DNA from: UBA7985 sp002690455
Lineage (GTDB): Bacteria > Pseudomonadota > Alphaproteobacteria > UBA7985
DNA length: 64,000 nucleotides
Direction of reading: 5' to 3'
NCBI GenBank assembly: GCA_965662775.1
Contig: CBFIIW010000014.1
Location: 22,578 to 86,577, forward strand
Shown: positions 1 to 9,600 of the stretch, in pieces
Layout: every line of letters starts with the position of its first letter
Numbering within the stretch: the stretch's first letter is position 1
The notes under the pieces: generated by a model
Seen by the model: only the letters and a program-made list of their open reading frames with translations
Database searches by the model: none
Told to the model about the DNA's origin: nothing
Program-made: the position numbers and the translations under genes

Positions 1-1
1 G

Positions 2-1003
2 GGCCATATCCGTTTGGCGCGCGAGGCCGACTTGATCCTCGTCGCCCCGGCCAGCGCGGACCTGATCGGCCGCATGGCCAACGGACTGGCCGATGATCTT
101 GCCTCTACAACCCTGCTCGCCGCTGACGGTCCGGTGGCCATTGCGCCATCGATGAACCCGGTCATGTGGGCCAATCCAGCCACACAGGCCAATGTTCACG
201 CACTCATGAGCCGAGGTGTTCTCGTTTGGGGTCCGGCGGACGGCGATATGGCATGTGGCGAAATCGGTTCGGGACGCTTAACCGAGCCCGAAGAGCTGGT
301 GGTAATGGCCGAGGCTTTCTTCGCGCCGAAGCCACTCGCCGGAAAGCGCGCGCTTGTCACCTCTGGTCCGACCCACGAGCCAGTTGATCCGGTGCGGGTT
401 ATGGCCAACCGTTCTTCCGGTCAACAAGGGCAGGCCATCGCCGCGGCGCTCGCCACTGCTGGCGCTGACGTCACGCTGGTGACCGGGCCGGTGTCTCTGC
501 CGCCGCCGGTCGGGGTTCGGGTGGAACGTGTGCAGACAGCCGATGAGATGCTGGCCGCCGTGCAGTCTGCGTTGCCCGCTGATATCGCTGTTTTCGCCGC
601 CGCCGTTGCGGACTGGAGACCCAAGGATGCTGCGTCGGAAAAACTGAAGAAGCAGGCCGGCCAGGACGAGCTGGAGCTGCGCTTCGTGCGTAATCCCGAT
701 ATCCTCGCCTCGATTGCGCAGGGCGAACCGCGCCCCGGGCTAGTCATCGGCTTTGCGGCTGAAACTGAAAACCTCGTTGAAAATGCGCAGGCCAAGCGCC
801 GCAGCAAGCAGGTCGACTGGATCCTCGCCAACGACGTTTCAGGCGGGGCGGTGTTCGGTGCACCAGACAATGCCATCACGCTGGTCCGGGGGGAAGGTGC
901 CGACGGCGTTGAAGCCTGGCCTGAGCTCTCTAAGTCGCAGGTCGCTAAACGCCTGGTGAACCGGTTGGTCGAGGCACTGGAGGGGGGGGCGAAGTTGCCA
1001 TGA
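2..1003 (+). CDS. coaBC: CoaBC bifunctional phosphopantothenoylcysteine decarboxylase/synthetase, 5' end missing
   Basis: This enzyme makes 4'-phosphopantetheine for coenzyme A: CoaB ligates cysteine to 4'-phosphopantothenate and CoaC decarboxylates the product. The frame is open to the left edge and reads GHIRLAREADLILVAPAS, a CoaC core segment, so the first roughly 70 residues lie outside the window. The TTG at 14 is an internal codon. Next come the CoaC flavin-site region (IAPSMNPVMW), the conserved GRLTEPEE linker, and the CoaB half opening with ALVTSGPTHEPVDPVRVMANRS. The KLKK segment and FAAETENL near the end fit the CTP and substrate site of CoaB. The stop overlaps the dut start as ATGA, which indicates translational coupling. 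Identification is firm. Confidence 0.96.
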   Translation, partial: GHIRLAREADLILVAPASADLIGRMANGLADDLASTTLLAADGPVAIAPSMNPVMWANPATQANVHALMSRGVLVWGPADGDMACGEIGSGRLTEPEELVVMAEAFFAPKPLAGKRALVTSGPTHEPVDPVRVMANRSSGQQGQAIAAALATAGADVTLVTGPVSLPPPVGVRVERVQTADEMLAAVQSALPADIAVFAAAVADWRPKDAASEKLKKQAGQDELELRFVRNPDILASIAQGEPRPGLVIGFAAETENLVENAQAKRRSKQVDWILANDVSGGAVFGAPDNAITLVRGEGADGVEAWPELSKSQVAKRLVNRLVEALEGGAKLP

Positions 1004-1458
1004 CAGCGGTCGGACCCCTAACACTGCCGTTGAAGTGGCTGGAACATGGCGCTGACCTCGCGCTGCCACGCTATGAGACTGCTGGATCTGCCGGTGCAGA
1101 TATCCGCGCAGCACTGGACCAGCCCCTGCAGCTTCAACCCGGTCAACGCGCGCTCATCCCCGCCGGTTTTGCCGTGGCACTGCCCCCTGGATTGGAAGCG
1201 CAGGTCCGTCCTCGCTCTGGCCTCGCGGTCAAGCACGGTATCACCGTCCTCAATGCCCCTGGTACCATCGACAGCGATTATCGCGGTGAGGTGCGGGTGC
1301 CGCTTATTAACCACGGTGATGAAGCCTTTACCATCGAGCGTGGCATGCGCATCGCCCAGCTGGTGATTGCACCTGTGGTACAGGCTGCATTCAGTGAAGT
1401 GGCAGACCTTGATGCTACAGAGCGGGGAAGTGGCGGATTTGGATCGACCGGTGTCTGA
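1000..1458 (+). CDS. dut: dUTP diphosphatase (dUTPase)
   Basis: This 152-residue protein hydrolyses dUTP to dUMP and pyrophosphate, keeping uracil out of DNA and feeding dTMP synthesis. All five motifs of trimeric dUTPases are visible: SAGADIRA (motif 1), PRSGLAVKHG (motif 2), NAPGTIDSDYRGE with the catalytic Asp (motif 3), RIAQLVI (motif 4), and the C-terminal glycine-rich arm ERGSGGFGSTG (motif 5) that closes over the substrate. Length matches the family. The ATG at 1000 overlaps the coaBC stop. A coaBC-dut pair is common in proteobacteria. Confidence 0.97.
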   Translation: MTAVGPLTLPLKWLEHGADLALPRYETAGSAGADIRAALDQPLQLQPGQRALIPAGFAVALPPGLEAQVRPRSGLAVKHGITVLNAPGTIDSDYRGEVRVPLINHGDEAFTIERGMRIAQLVIAPVVQAAFSEVADLDATERGSGGFGSTGV

Positions 1459-1495
1459 AGCGCGATCAGTGTCTGCCGTCCGTCCCAGTCTTCCC

Positions 1496-2218
1496 ATGGA
1501 TGAAGACGAAGCACTGAGCCGTTTCAGCGACGCAGACCTTGAGCGCTTCGCCCGGCATTTAGTGTTGCCCGAGATCGGTGCGCGGGGGCAGCTGGCGCTG
1601 TCACGGGCGCGGGTGGCGTTGGTCGGGATGGGCGGCATCGGCTGCCCAGCAGCACAGGCGTTGGCGCAGTGCGGCGTCGGAGCGCTCGGGCTGATCGACC
1701 CCGATACTGTGTCGTTGTCCAACCTACCCCGACAGTTGCTGTTCCGCAGCAGCGATGTCGGACGGCCAAAGGCGCTGGTGGCTGCGGAAGTGCTGGAGGA
1801 GTCCAGCCCGGATTTGTCGGTCAAGATCGTGGTGGAGCCCGTCCGCACTGCTTCGGTTGAGCGCCTTCTCTCCGGCTATGATGTTGTCATTGACGGTAGC
1901 GACAACTTTGAAACCCGTGTGCTGGTAGCGAACTGGTGTCAGGCGCAGCCGAGCATGCGTCTGGTGGCCGCCTCAGTAACCGGCACCGAAGGCCAGCTGT
2001 TATGCTTGGACGCTCACAGCTCGCGTTACAGCACCTTGTTTCCCGAGGGCCCGCCACCGGAACAGAATTGCGCCGATGTCGGCGTGCTTGCGACATCTTC
2101 GATGCTAATCGGACAGCTCGCAAGTCAGGCGGTCGTGCAATGGTTGGTGACGGGCCAGCGGCCCGAGGCGCAGCTGATTTCGACCTGGCCACTGCGCATT
2201 ATGCGCCTGCAGGTGTAG
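1496..2218 (+). CDS. MoeB/ThiF/HesA-family E1-like adenylyltransferase
   Basis: A 240-residue protein of the ubiquitin-E1-like superfamily, which adenylates the C-terminus of small sulfur carriers such as MoaD or ThiS. Near residue 36 it has the nucleotide-binding glycine loop (VALVGMGGIGCPAAQ), then GLIDPDTVSLSNLPRQ with the Mg-binding Asp, and DGSDNFETR, the family signature. A cysteine follows in NCADVGVLA at the position of the thioester cysteine. The two CxxC zinc pairs of classical MoeB are absent, so assignment to MoeB rather than another HesA/ThiF branch is open. I chose ATG 1496 because homology begins just after it (LERFARHLVLPEIG). An in-frame GTG at 1451 would overlap dut by 8 bases and add 15 residues. 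Confidence 0.85.
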   Translation: MDEDEALSRFSDADLERFARHLVLPEIGARGQLALSRARVALVGMGGIGCPAAQALAQCGVGALGLIDPDTVSLSNLPRQLLFRSSDVGRPKALVAAEVLEESSPDLSVKIVVEPVRTASVERLLSGYDVVIDGSDNFETRVLVANWCQAQPSMRLVAASVTGTEGQLLCLDAHSSRYSTLFPEGPPPEQNCADVGVLATSSMLIGQLASQAVVQWLVTGQRPEAQLISTWPLRIMRLQV

Positions 2219-2432
2219 TTAGGATCGTCTAGGCGCAATTTAGAAGCTATTTCTGAAGAAAAACTCGTAAAACACTTGAATCCATAGATTCTGTTCGTCA
2301 TAGATTGGGAGTTGGCGGGCCGCGAAATTTATCTGCGCGGGCTTAAAGCCGCCAACCGAATATTTTTATACGCGATAAAACGGACTCATTACCGTGCATT
2401 TCAGTGGTACCAGCCGTCGGGCGGGAAATTCC

Positions 2433-2960
2433 ATGCCCACCCTTCGGCACCTCACCTGGCTTCTATCTATTTCGCTCGTGCTGATTGGCGCGATGATGGC
2501 GCTTGCCCCCGCTTCGCACGCCGAGGCTGAACGTTATGGCCGTGTGACGGGCGAGGCGCTCCCGCGCTGGGTCTCTCTCAAGAATGAAGACGCCTACATG
2601 CGCCGTGGACCCACCAAGAACCATGCGATCGAATGGGTCTACCAGCGGCAATTCATGCCGATTGAAGTCGTGGGCGAGTTCGGCAACTGGCGGAAGGTCC
2701 GTGATCGTGACGGAACCTTGGGCTGGATGGGGACCAGTGTGCTCCACAATCACCGGACGGGCATGATCCAGAAGGACCGCACGCCTCTGTTCCGCATGGG
2801 CACGCAGGACTCGGACGTGATCGCCATCCTCGAAGAAGACGTGATTGTTCACCTTAAGGCCTGTCAGGACCATTGGTGTCACGTTCAGGTGGACAATTTG
2901 AATGGCTGGCTGCCCATGCCAGTTATCTATGGCGTCTATGGCCACGAACTAATCAACTGA
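2433..2960 (+). CDS. Secreted SH3-domain protein
   Basis: A 175-residue exported protein. The N-terminus has a basic start and a hydrophobic stretch (LLSISLVLIGAMMALAPAS) ending in a probable signal peptidase site, SHA-EAE. The rest contains a bacterial SH3 fold: KNEDAYMRRGPTKNHAIEW, followed by WRKVRDRDGTLGWMGTSVL and a second SH3-like stretch near CHVQVDNLNGWLPM. Such proteins (formerly DUF1058) occur widely in alphaproteobacteria and are thought to act in the envelope, but no partner or substrate is known. The ATG at 2433 has GGGAAA eight bases upstream. An upstream ATG at 2394 would place 13 extra residues before the signal peptide and is less likely. The 214-base gap before it shows no gene. 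Confidence 0.82.
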   Translation: MPTLRHLTWLLSISLVLIGAMMALAPASHAEAERYGRVTGEALPRWVSLKNEDAYMRRGPTKNHAIEWVYQRQFMPIEVVGEFGNWRKVRDRDGTLGWMGTSVLHNHRTGMIQKDRTPLFRMGTQDSDVIAILEEDVIVHLKACQDHWCHVQVDNLNGWLPMPVIYGVYGHELIN

Positions 2961-3024
2961 TTTCAACAGCCACCCCCTTCAAGACCTATTGTACTCATAA
3001 TGTTCTCGTGCCAGCTTGCCCGTT

Positions 3025-3528
3025 ATGGATGAGCCACGGCATGATCTCTTTCGAATAACGGTCGAAACCGAAGCAGGAACTGGGCGCGTTGCATCGGCGC
3101 TTGGGGAGTGTCTGCGCTTGGGTGATTGCGTGTTATTGCAGGGTGATTTGGGGGCGGGAAAGACGGCCTTTGCGCGCGCATTGATCCGGTCGCTGGCCGG
3201 CGATGCTCAGCTGATCGTTCCTAGTCCGACATTTACCCTTAGCCAGATTTACGACTTACCCGACTTTGCGCTGACCCACTTCGATCTCTATCGACTGGGG
3301 GAGGCGGAGGACGTGTTCGACCTTGGTTGGGACGACGCGCGGGCAGATGGCGTGACGCTCGTGGAATGGCCGGAAAGGCTGGGTTCGCTGGCTCCACCAA
3401 CTGCGTTGCTAGTCCGGTTGGATGCAATCGGGGGACGAGACAACGAGATCAACGAGGCTGAAGGGCGGCAGATTTGCCTTTGTGGTAACGCAGGCTGGAA
3501 GCCACGGCTGGAGCTGAATTTTTCATGA
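3025..3528 (+). CDS. tsaE: TsaE, tRNA threonylcarbamoyladenosine biosynthesis ATPase
   Basis: A 167-residue P-loop ATPase that works with TsaD and TsaB to install the t6A modification at position 37 of ANN-reading tRNAs. The Walker A motif is LLQGDLGAGKTAFARAL, followed by the family signature SPTFTL and HFDLYRLGEAEDVFDLGWDD, then VEWPERLG. Length is normal. The ATG at 3025 is preferred over a TTG at 3016. The stop overlaps the addB start by four bases (ATGA), so the two are probably co-translated. In many alphaproteobacteria amgK- and murU-type cell-wall recycling genes separate tsaE from addB; they are missing here. Confidence 0.95.
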   Translation: MDEPRHDLFRITVETEAGTGRVASALGECLRLGDCVLLQGDLGAGKTAFARALIRSLAGDAQLIVPSPTFTLSQIYDLPDFALTHFDLYRLGEAEDVFDLGWDDARADGVTLVEWPERLGSLAPPTALLVRLDAIGGRDNEINEAEGRQICLCGNAGWKPRLELNFS

Positions 3529-6500
3529 AAATCAAAGGTTTGTACAATATTCCATCCTTTGACGACTTCGGAATGACGCTGGCACGCGGGCTACTGGCTG
3601 CTGATATAGACCTCGCCAATGCACTGATCCTGCTGCCCAATCGCCGTGCCTGCCGGAGCCTGCAGACGACCTTCCTCCGGCTGCGTGAGGGAAGGGCGCT
3701 ACTGCTGCCCCGATTGGTCCCCATGGGAGATTTGTCGGATGAAGACGCTGTGGGCGAGTCAATCGCTGGCGGGATTGACCCTGAAGCGCTACCTGACGCT
3801 GACCTGGACCTGGCCGACGCCTGGCCCCGGCTGCGACGAGACGCGGTGCTGGCTGAGCTGGTCGCCTACAAGGATCCTTCGCTGTCCCCAGACCACGTCA
3901 TGGCGCTGGCGCAGGAGCTTGGCCGCCTCATGGATCAGATTGAGACCGAAGGCATTCGCCCAGACCGCTTGCCCAGCTTAGTCCAGAACCAAGACCTCGC
4001 CGAGCACTGGCAGAAATCGCTCTTGTTCCTGTCCATTCTCTATGAGGTTTGGCCGGGAGTAGAGGCTGAAGCGGGCCTGATCTCTGCCGCTGCACGCCGC
4101 CGGCGCGCAGTGGAAAACCAGATCCGGCAATGGCGACTGGCACCGCCGACAGGGCCGGTCTTTGCCGCCGGGTCGACGGGCTCTATCCCCTCTACGCGGG
4201 ATTTGCTCTCGGCCGTGCTGGATCTGCCGCAGGGGGTCGTCATCCTTCCCGGACTGGATGAAGACCTCAGCGCTGAAGCATGGGGTGAAATCGCTGGTGA
4301 AGTCACCCATCCACAGCACGGCTTTACCGAGTTGCTGAATGCCTGCGGCTGCGGGCCGGAGGCGGTCAGGCGCTGGCCGTGGTCTGGCGCTGGGGAGCGG
4401 GAAGCGCGCACCCGTCTGCTGTCCCGCGCCATGCTGCCTGCAGAAATCACGGCAAGTGAGACTGAGGGCTGGCGGATAGTTACAGGAGCAGAGGCAGAGA
4501 GGGAAGCCAAGGCTGCCGCTGGCGCGCGCGGCGAAGAGACTTTGACATCAGAGGCCATCGCAACCGCTTTTGAGCTGGTAACGCTGTACCAGTGCGACGA
4601 TGATGACACCGAGGCCAAAACCATTGCACTGGCGTTGCGCGACGGGCTCGACCGCCCCGCCCTCGTCTCAGCGCTGGTCACACCAGACCGGATGCTGGCA
4701 ACCCGTGTTCGTGGACACCTACAGCGGTGGGGCATCGAGCCGGATGATTCAGCAGGGTTGCAGCTGGCCGAGACCCCAACCTTTAAATTTGCCTGCATCG
4801 TGCTCGATCTGGTGGCCTCGCGGGTGGATCATTTTGACTTGCTGGCGCTGCTGCACCACCCCCTGTGCCAGCTTGGGCTGGACGAGGCGACGCGGCAGCA
4901 AGGCCGGGCTTGCCTTGACCTGGAAGTCCTGCGTCAAACTGCATCCGGACAAGGCTTTACCCCGCTTCAAAACTGGCTGCGCGCCCACCCTTCTTCACCC
5001 GGGGTGGTGCAGGCCCATAGCGTGCTCGATCGGGTTGTGGCAGCAACGCGCGTATTGCGGGAGATGGCAGAGCAAGGCGAAGACAAGCCGCTATGGAATG
5101 CTTTTGATTGGTTGCTGGCCACCTTGGAGTGTGTTGAAGCGCTGAGTCAAAGCCCGGATGAGGCGGTGGGATCCATCGCATGGTCGCAGACTGGTTCAGA
5201 GGCAATGTCCGCCTTTGTCAGCGAATGGGCGCAAGCGCTGACCGAGCGTGACGTGAGTTATGCTCGAGCTGAGGGTGATTCTGCAGGTTCCAGATCGGCG
5301 GGGACTGGGCCTGGGCCTGGGCCTGGGACTGGGCCGATTGCTGAACGTCCACTGGCGCTGCCAACCTTTGTGGCGCTACTCGACCGCGCGGCGCAGGGTA
5401 TGACGCTACGCTCGCCCTTCGTCGGGCACCCGCGTGTTCTCATCCTTGGTGGGATTGAGGCGCGCCTGACCAGTGTTGATCGGATCATTCTCGGCGGGTT
5501 GAACGAAGGCACGTGGCCCGCCGAAACCCAGCCGGGGCCATGGATGTCACGGCCGATGCGGAGTAGCTTCGGACTTCCTCCCGTCGAACGACGGATCGGC
5601 CTGTCGGCGCATGACTTTTGTCAGGCCTTTGGCTGTGCAGAGGTGATTTTGACCCGCGCTGCTCTGGTTGACGGCGGTGCGACGGTTCCCTCGCGTTTCA
5701 TCAAGCGCTTGTTGGCCTTTCTCAAAATCACCAAATCCACGTCGGTGCTCGACCCACCGGGCCTTTGCTTTGCGACCGCCGCCCAGAACATCGACGCCGC
5801 GGACCAACCCCAGGGCGCTCGTCCGCCCCGACCGAAGCCACCTGTTGCCGCGCGGCCAACAGCCTTTTCCGTCACTGCTATTGAACGCTGGCTGAAGAAC
5901 CCTTACGAAATTTACGTCAAACACAGCCTGCGGCTGAGGCCACTGGAGCCCATTGGTGGACGGGTTGACGTCGCCTTGCGCGGGACCGTGATCCACAAGG
6001 CGCTAGAAGACGTCGTGCGCGACCATCCCGGCCCGCTCGGCGAGGACTATGAGGCCATCGTGCTTACGGCGCTCGTTGCTGGTTTTCGTACCAGTGGACT
6101 GACCGATGCGCAGCTCGCGCTCTGGCATCCTAGGCTGGTGAAAATGGCGCAATGGTTTGCGCAGACTGAAGCTTCACTGCGGGCGTCGGGACGGACCTCG
6201 CCTTTGATCGAGCAAGAGGTCGAGCATCGCTTTTTCGTGGAGGGCATCGAATACTGCCTGCGATGTCGTGCGGACCGTATCGACCGCGATACACAGGGTA
6301 ATCTTTATATTGTCGACTACAAGAGTGGCTCAGTTCCTTCGGGCACTGCCGTATCTGAAGGGCTGAGCCCACAACTTTCGCTCGAAGGTGCGCTGATCGA
6401 GCGTGGTGCGTTCGAGAGCCTTGATAAAGGTGCCAACATCAATCGACTTGAGTATTGGCAAGTCGACGGCAAGAACGCGGGCGGCACCATTAAGGCGGTG

Positions 6501-6689
6501 CCGCGAAAAACCTCCTCGGCCGAGGAAATCAAAACAGTGATCGAGGAAAGTTGGGCGATGCTTGTCGGGCTGGTTGCCAAGTATCAGAACCCAGATGAAG
6601 CCTTCAAGGCGCGCGTGGTGCGCCAGGGGGACTATATCCACCTCGCCCGGCAGGATGAGTGGGAGGGCCGTAGCGTTGGAAGCGACTGA
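3525..6689 (+). CDS. addB: AddB, double-strand break repair nuclease/helicase-like subunit
   Basis: A 1054-residue subunit of the AddAB helicase-nuclease, which resects double-strand breaks for RecA. The N-terminus starts like alphaproteobacterial AddB (NIPSFDDFGMTLARGLL, then LILLPNRRACRSLQ). The central domain holds LGGLNEGTWPAE, a conserved AddB stretch. The C-terminal RecB-type nuclease domain starts near residue 785 (FSVTAIERWLKNPYEIY) and contains LRGTVIHKALE and the catalytic VDYKSG. Around 5301-5335 a six-base GGGCCT-type microrepeat encodes GPGPGPGTGP inside a variable loop. The gene overlaps tsaE upstream and addA downstream, forming one operon. Confidence 0.96.
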   Translation: MKIKGLYNIPSFDDFGMTLARGLLAADIDLANALILLPNRRACRSLQTTFLRLREGRALLLPRLVPMGDLSDEDAVGESIAGGIDPEALPDADLDLADAWPRLRRDAVLAELVAYKDPSLSPDHVMALAQELGRLMDQIETEGIRPDRLPSLVQNQDLAEHWQKSLLFLSILYEVWPGVEAEAGLISAAARRRRAVENQIRQWRLAPPTGPVFAAGSTGSIPSTRDLLSAVLDLPQGVVILPGLDEDLSAEAWGEIAGEVTHPQHGFTELLNACGCGPEAVRRWPWSGAGEREARTRLLSRAMLPAEITASETEGWRIVTGAEAEREAKAAAGARGEETLTSEAIATAFELVTLYQCDDDDTEAKTIALALRDGLDRPALVSALVTPDRMLATRVRGHLQRWGIEPDDSAGLQLAETPTFKFACIVLDLVASRVDHFDLLALLHHPLCQLGLDEATRQQGRACLDLEVLRQTASGQGFTPLQNWLRAHPSSPGVVQAHSVLDRVVAATRVLREMAEQGEDKPLWNAFDWLLATLECVEALSQSPDEAVGSIAWSQTGSEAMSAFVSEWAQALTERDVSYARAEGDSAGSRSAGTGPGPGPGTGPIAERPLALPTFVALLDRAAQGMTLRSPFVGHPRVLILGGIEARLTSVDRIILGGLNEGTWPAETQPGPWMSRPMRSSFGLPPVERRIGLSAHDFCQAFGCAEVILTRAALVDGGATVPSRFIKRLLAFLKITKSTSVLDPPGLCFATAAQNIDAADQPQGARPPRPKPPVAARPTAFSVTAIERWLKNPYEIYVKHSLRLRPLEPIGGRVDVALRGTVIHKALEDVVRDHPGPLGEDYEAIVLTALVAGFRTSGLTDAQLALWHPRLVKMAQWFAQTEASLRASGRTSPLIEQEVEHRFFVEGIEYCLRCRADRIDRDTQGNLYIVDYKSGSVPSGTAVSEGLSPQLSLEGALIERGAFESLDKGANINRLEYWQVDGKNAGGTIKAVPRKTSSAEEIKTVIEESWAMLVGLVAKYQNPDEAFKARVVRQGDYIHLARQDEWEGRSVGSD
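5301..5335 (+). repeat. Short GC-rich microrepeat inside addB
   Basis: The unit tgggcc, with one variant, repeats about five times and encodes a Gly-Pro run (GPGPGPGTGP) in the middle of AddB. Such a run is likely an unstructured linker and is prone to slippage in multiples of six bases, which would keep the frame. Confidence 0.75.
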
Positions 6690-9600
6690 CCACAACAAGG
6701 CGGCGCCGCTATGGGATCCGACAATCGATGGCGACAACCAGCCGACGGTGATCCGTACAGCAACGGAGGGCCAGCGCCGTGCGGCAGATCCGCAGGTGAC
6801 GGCCTGGGTTGCCGCTTCCGCCGGCACCGGCAAGACCCTCGTCCTCACCAATCGGCTGCTTGCCCTGCTACTCGAAGGTGTTCAGCCCAGTCAGATCCTT
6901 GCGCTGACATTTACCAAAGCCGCGGCTGCAGAAATGGCCGACCGGGTCAGCAAGGCGCTGGAAAAATGGGTCACACTCAGTGATGAAAAGCTTCGGGAAG
7001 AGCTGTTCCGGCTCGCCGGGAATCATCCGTGCGCAGAGCAGATGGCGCTCGCACGACGGTTGTTCGCGCGCATGCTCGAAGCGCCGGGCGGCCTGAACAT
7101 TCAGACGATCCACGCCTTCGCTCAATCGCTGCTGGGGCGGTTCCCGGTCGAATCCGGGGTGCAGCCTGGTTTTCGCGTGCTCGACGACGGCGAGGCTGCA
7201 GCCTTATTGGAAACGTCAGTTGACCGGCATTTAGTCGGCTTGGTCACCCGCGAGGATCGTGCCTCGGCACAGGTGTTTGAAATCCTGGGTGAAGACAGTT
7301 TTCGTGGTCTGATCGCGGCTTTGGTGCGGGAGCGGGGGCGGTTGCTCCGCCTGCGCGGGGCGAGCAAGCGGTCTGCGGCCGAAATTCTTGCGCCATTCCG
7401 AGAGATGCTAGGTCTGAAAGATGGAACGACAGCAGAAGAGTTGCGTGAGTGCATGATTTGCGGCGGGCAGCCGCCGAAACCGGTTCGTAACGCCCTGCGT
7501 GCCTACGCTGAGTGGGCGCACAGGACGGGAAAGCAGCCAAACAGCCGCAACGCGCCGGCTTTCGACGCTATTGAGTGGCTTGGTCTGCCAGACGATGCAG
7601 CCCGCCGGTTGAAGTGGGAGACTTATCAGAATTTTTTGCTCAATGGCGAGGATAAGCCCCGGAATTTCGAGTATATGCTGACCAAGGGCTTTTTCAAAGA
7701 TGAGCCTGTCGCTCGTGACGCATTGGAGCAGGAGAAAGAGCGAGTTTGCAGGCTGCGAAACAGCATGAAGGCCCTGCGTCAGGCGGATATATCGGCAGCA
7801 CTGCTTGATACCGCTTTCAGCGTGCTTGACGACTACGAGGCTTTGAAGGCCGCCCGGAGCCGTGTCGACTTCGATGACCTGATCCTGCGCACAATCCATC
7901 TGCTGACAGCCGATGCTGGGGCGGGGCTCTGGGTCGCGTTCAAGCTGGACCAGGGCTTGCGGCACGTTTTGGTTGACGAGGCACAGGACACAAACCCCGA
8001 CCAGTGGGCCATCGTTCGGGGTCTCACCAACGCCTTTTATGACGGCACCGACCCGGAGATGGGCCAACCGGATAAAGGATTTCGAACCAGCTTCGTCGTT
8101 GGCGATCTGAAGCAATCGATCTACGGCTTTCAGCGCGCTGATCCGCAGGTTTTTCAAGCCATGAAGCAACGCTTCGAGGACGATGTGCAGCGCGCCGGGC
8201 AGAACTGGTTGGCGCAGACTCTCAACGTGACCTTCCGCTCCTCTCAGCCAATCCTGACCGCTGTAGATTGCCTGTTCCGTCACGGCGAGAATGCGAGCGG
8301 CCTTACCTTTGACGGAGAGGGCTGGCCTGCGCACTTATCAGGCAAGGCCGGAGCTGGGGGATTGGTGGAGGTCTGGCAGCAGATCGAAGCCCCGCCCAAG
8401 GATAAGGCAGCATCGGTCAATCTGCTCGATGACGATGAAGACCAGGAGAGCCGACCGGAGGTGGAACTGGCGGAGATCCTTGCCAATAGGATTGCGCGCT
8501 GGACCAAGGGGGATGCCCGCCCAGGCGATCAGGGTTGGCTGGAAGGCCAGGGGCGACCCATGCGACCCGAAGACATCATGGTTTTGATGCGCTCAAGGTC
8601 GGGCCCTTTTATCAGCACGCTGACGCAGCGGCTCAAGACCCGCGGTGTGCGTGTCGCAGGGGCGGACCGGCTCAAGCTGCATGAGGAAATTGCGGTTCGC
8701 GACCTGATCGTGCTCACTGAATACCTGCTCCAACCCGCCGATGATCTGGGGCTGGCGACGGTTCTCCGCAGCCCCCTGTGCGGGATCAGCGAGGCCCGAC
8801 TGTTTGACTGGGCACACAACCGCAGCCGGGGCGAAACATTGGAAACCGCCATCGTCAAAGCTGCCGAAAGCGGCCGATCGAGCGAGGCGCAGGATGTCCT
8901 GCGGCTGATCAGAACTCTGCGTGGTCAGTTGGCTTCGACGCCACACACATTCTTCAGCTTTCTTCTGAACCGGCTGGGCGGATCGGAGCGGTTCGCGGCC
9001 CGGCTCGGCCCCCAGGGCAGTGATGCTTTGCGCGAGTTCCTCCGGGCGGCTCTGACCTATGAGCGGGCCAATACGCCGACCCTGCCGGGGTTTCTGGGGT
9101 GGTTGCGTAAGGCAGAGATCGAGGTAAAGCGCGATCAGGATTCCACCGACGGGGGGGTGCGCATCATGACCGCACATGGCGCGAAGGGGCTGGAGGCCCC
9201 TGTTGTGATCCTACCCCAGACCCAACGCCGTACCGATGACACCATCCGCGACCAACTGCGCTGGTGGGACTCGCAATCACCCGAGGACGGTACTTTTGAC
9301 TTCGATGGGCAGCCTTTACCCTATTGGAAGCCCAGTGAACCCGACCGGCCGGAGCAGATTGCTGTGTTGGAGACGGCGGAGAAAAAGCGCGCGATGGAGG
9401 AGGAGCGCCGTCTGCTGTACGTCGCGCTGACCCGGGCCAAAGAGCGCCTCTACATCGCTGGCTGGAAGACGCGGAGGAACGGGACTGGCGATGAAAACCG
9501 CAACAGTTCGCCCACCGCATTGTCGTGGTATGACCAGGTGAAGGAGGCCTTCGAGGCTGCGGACCCGTCCATGGGAATCGTATCGCTGAAGCCTGTTGAC

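Noticed and set aside
421..879. Long open frames on the strand opposite to real genes (for example here and 4040-4798, 7408-8334, 9164-9880)
   Set aside because: They are Ser/Arg/Ala-rich, show no homology or ribosome sites, and mirror strongly conserved genes; high GC produces such frames by chance.
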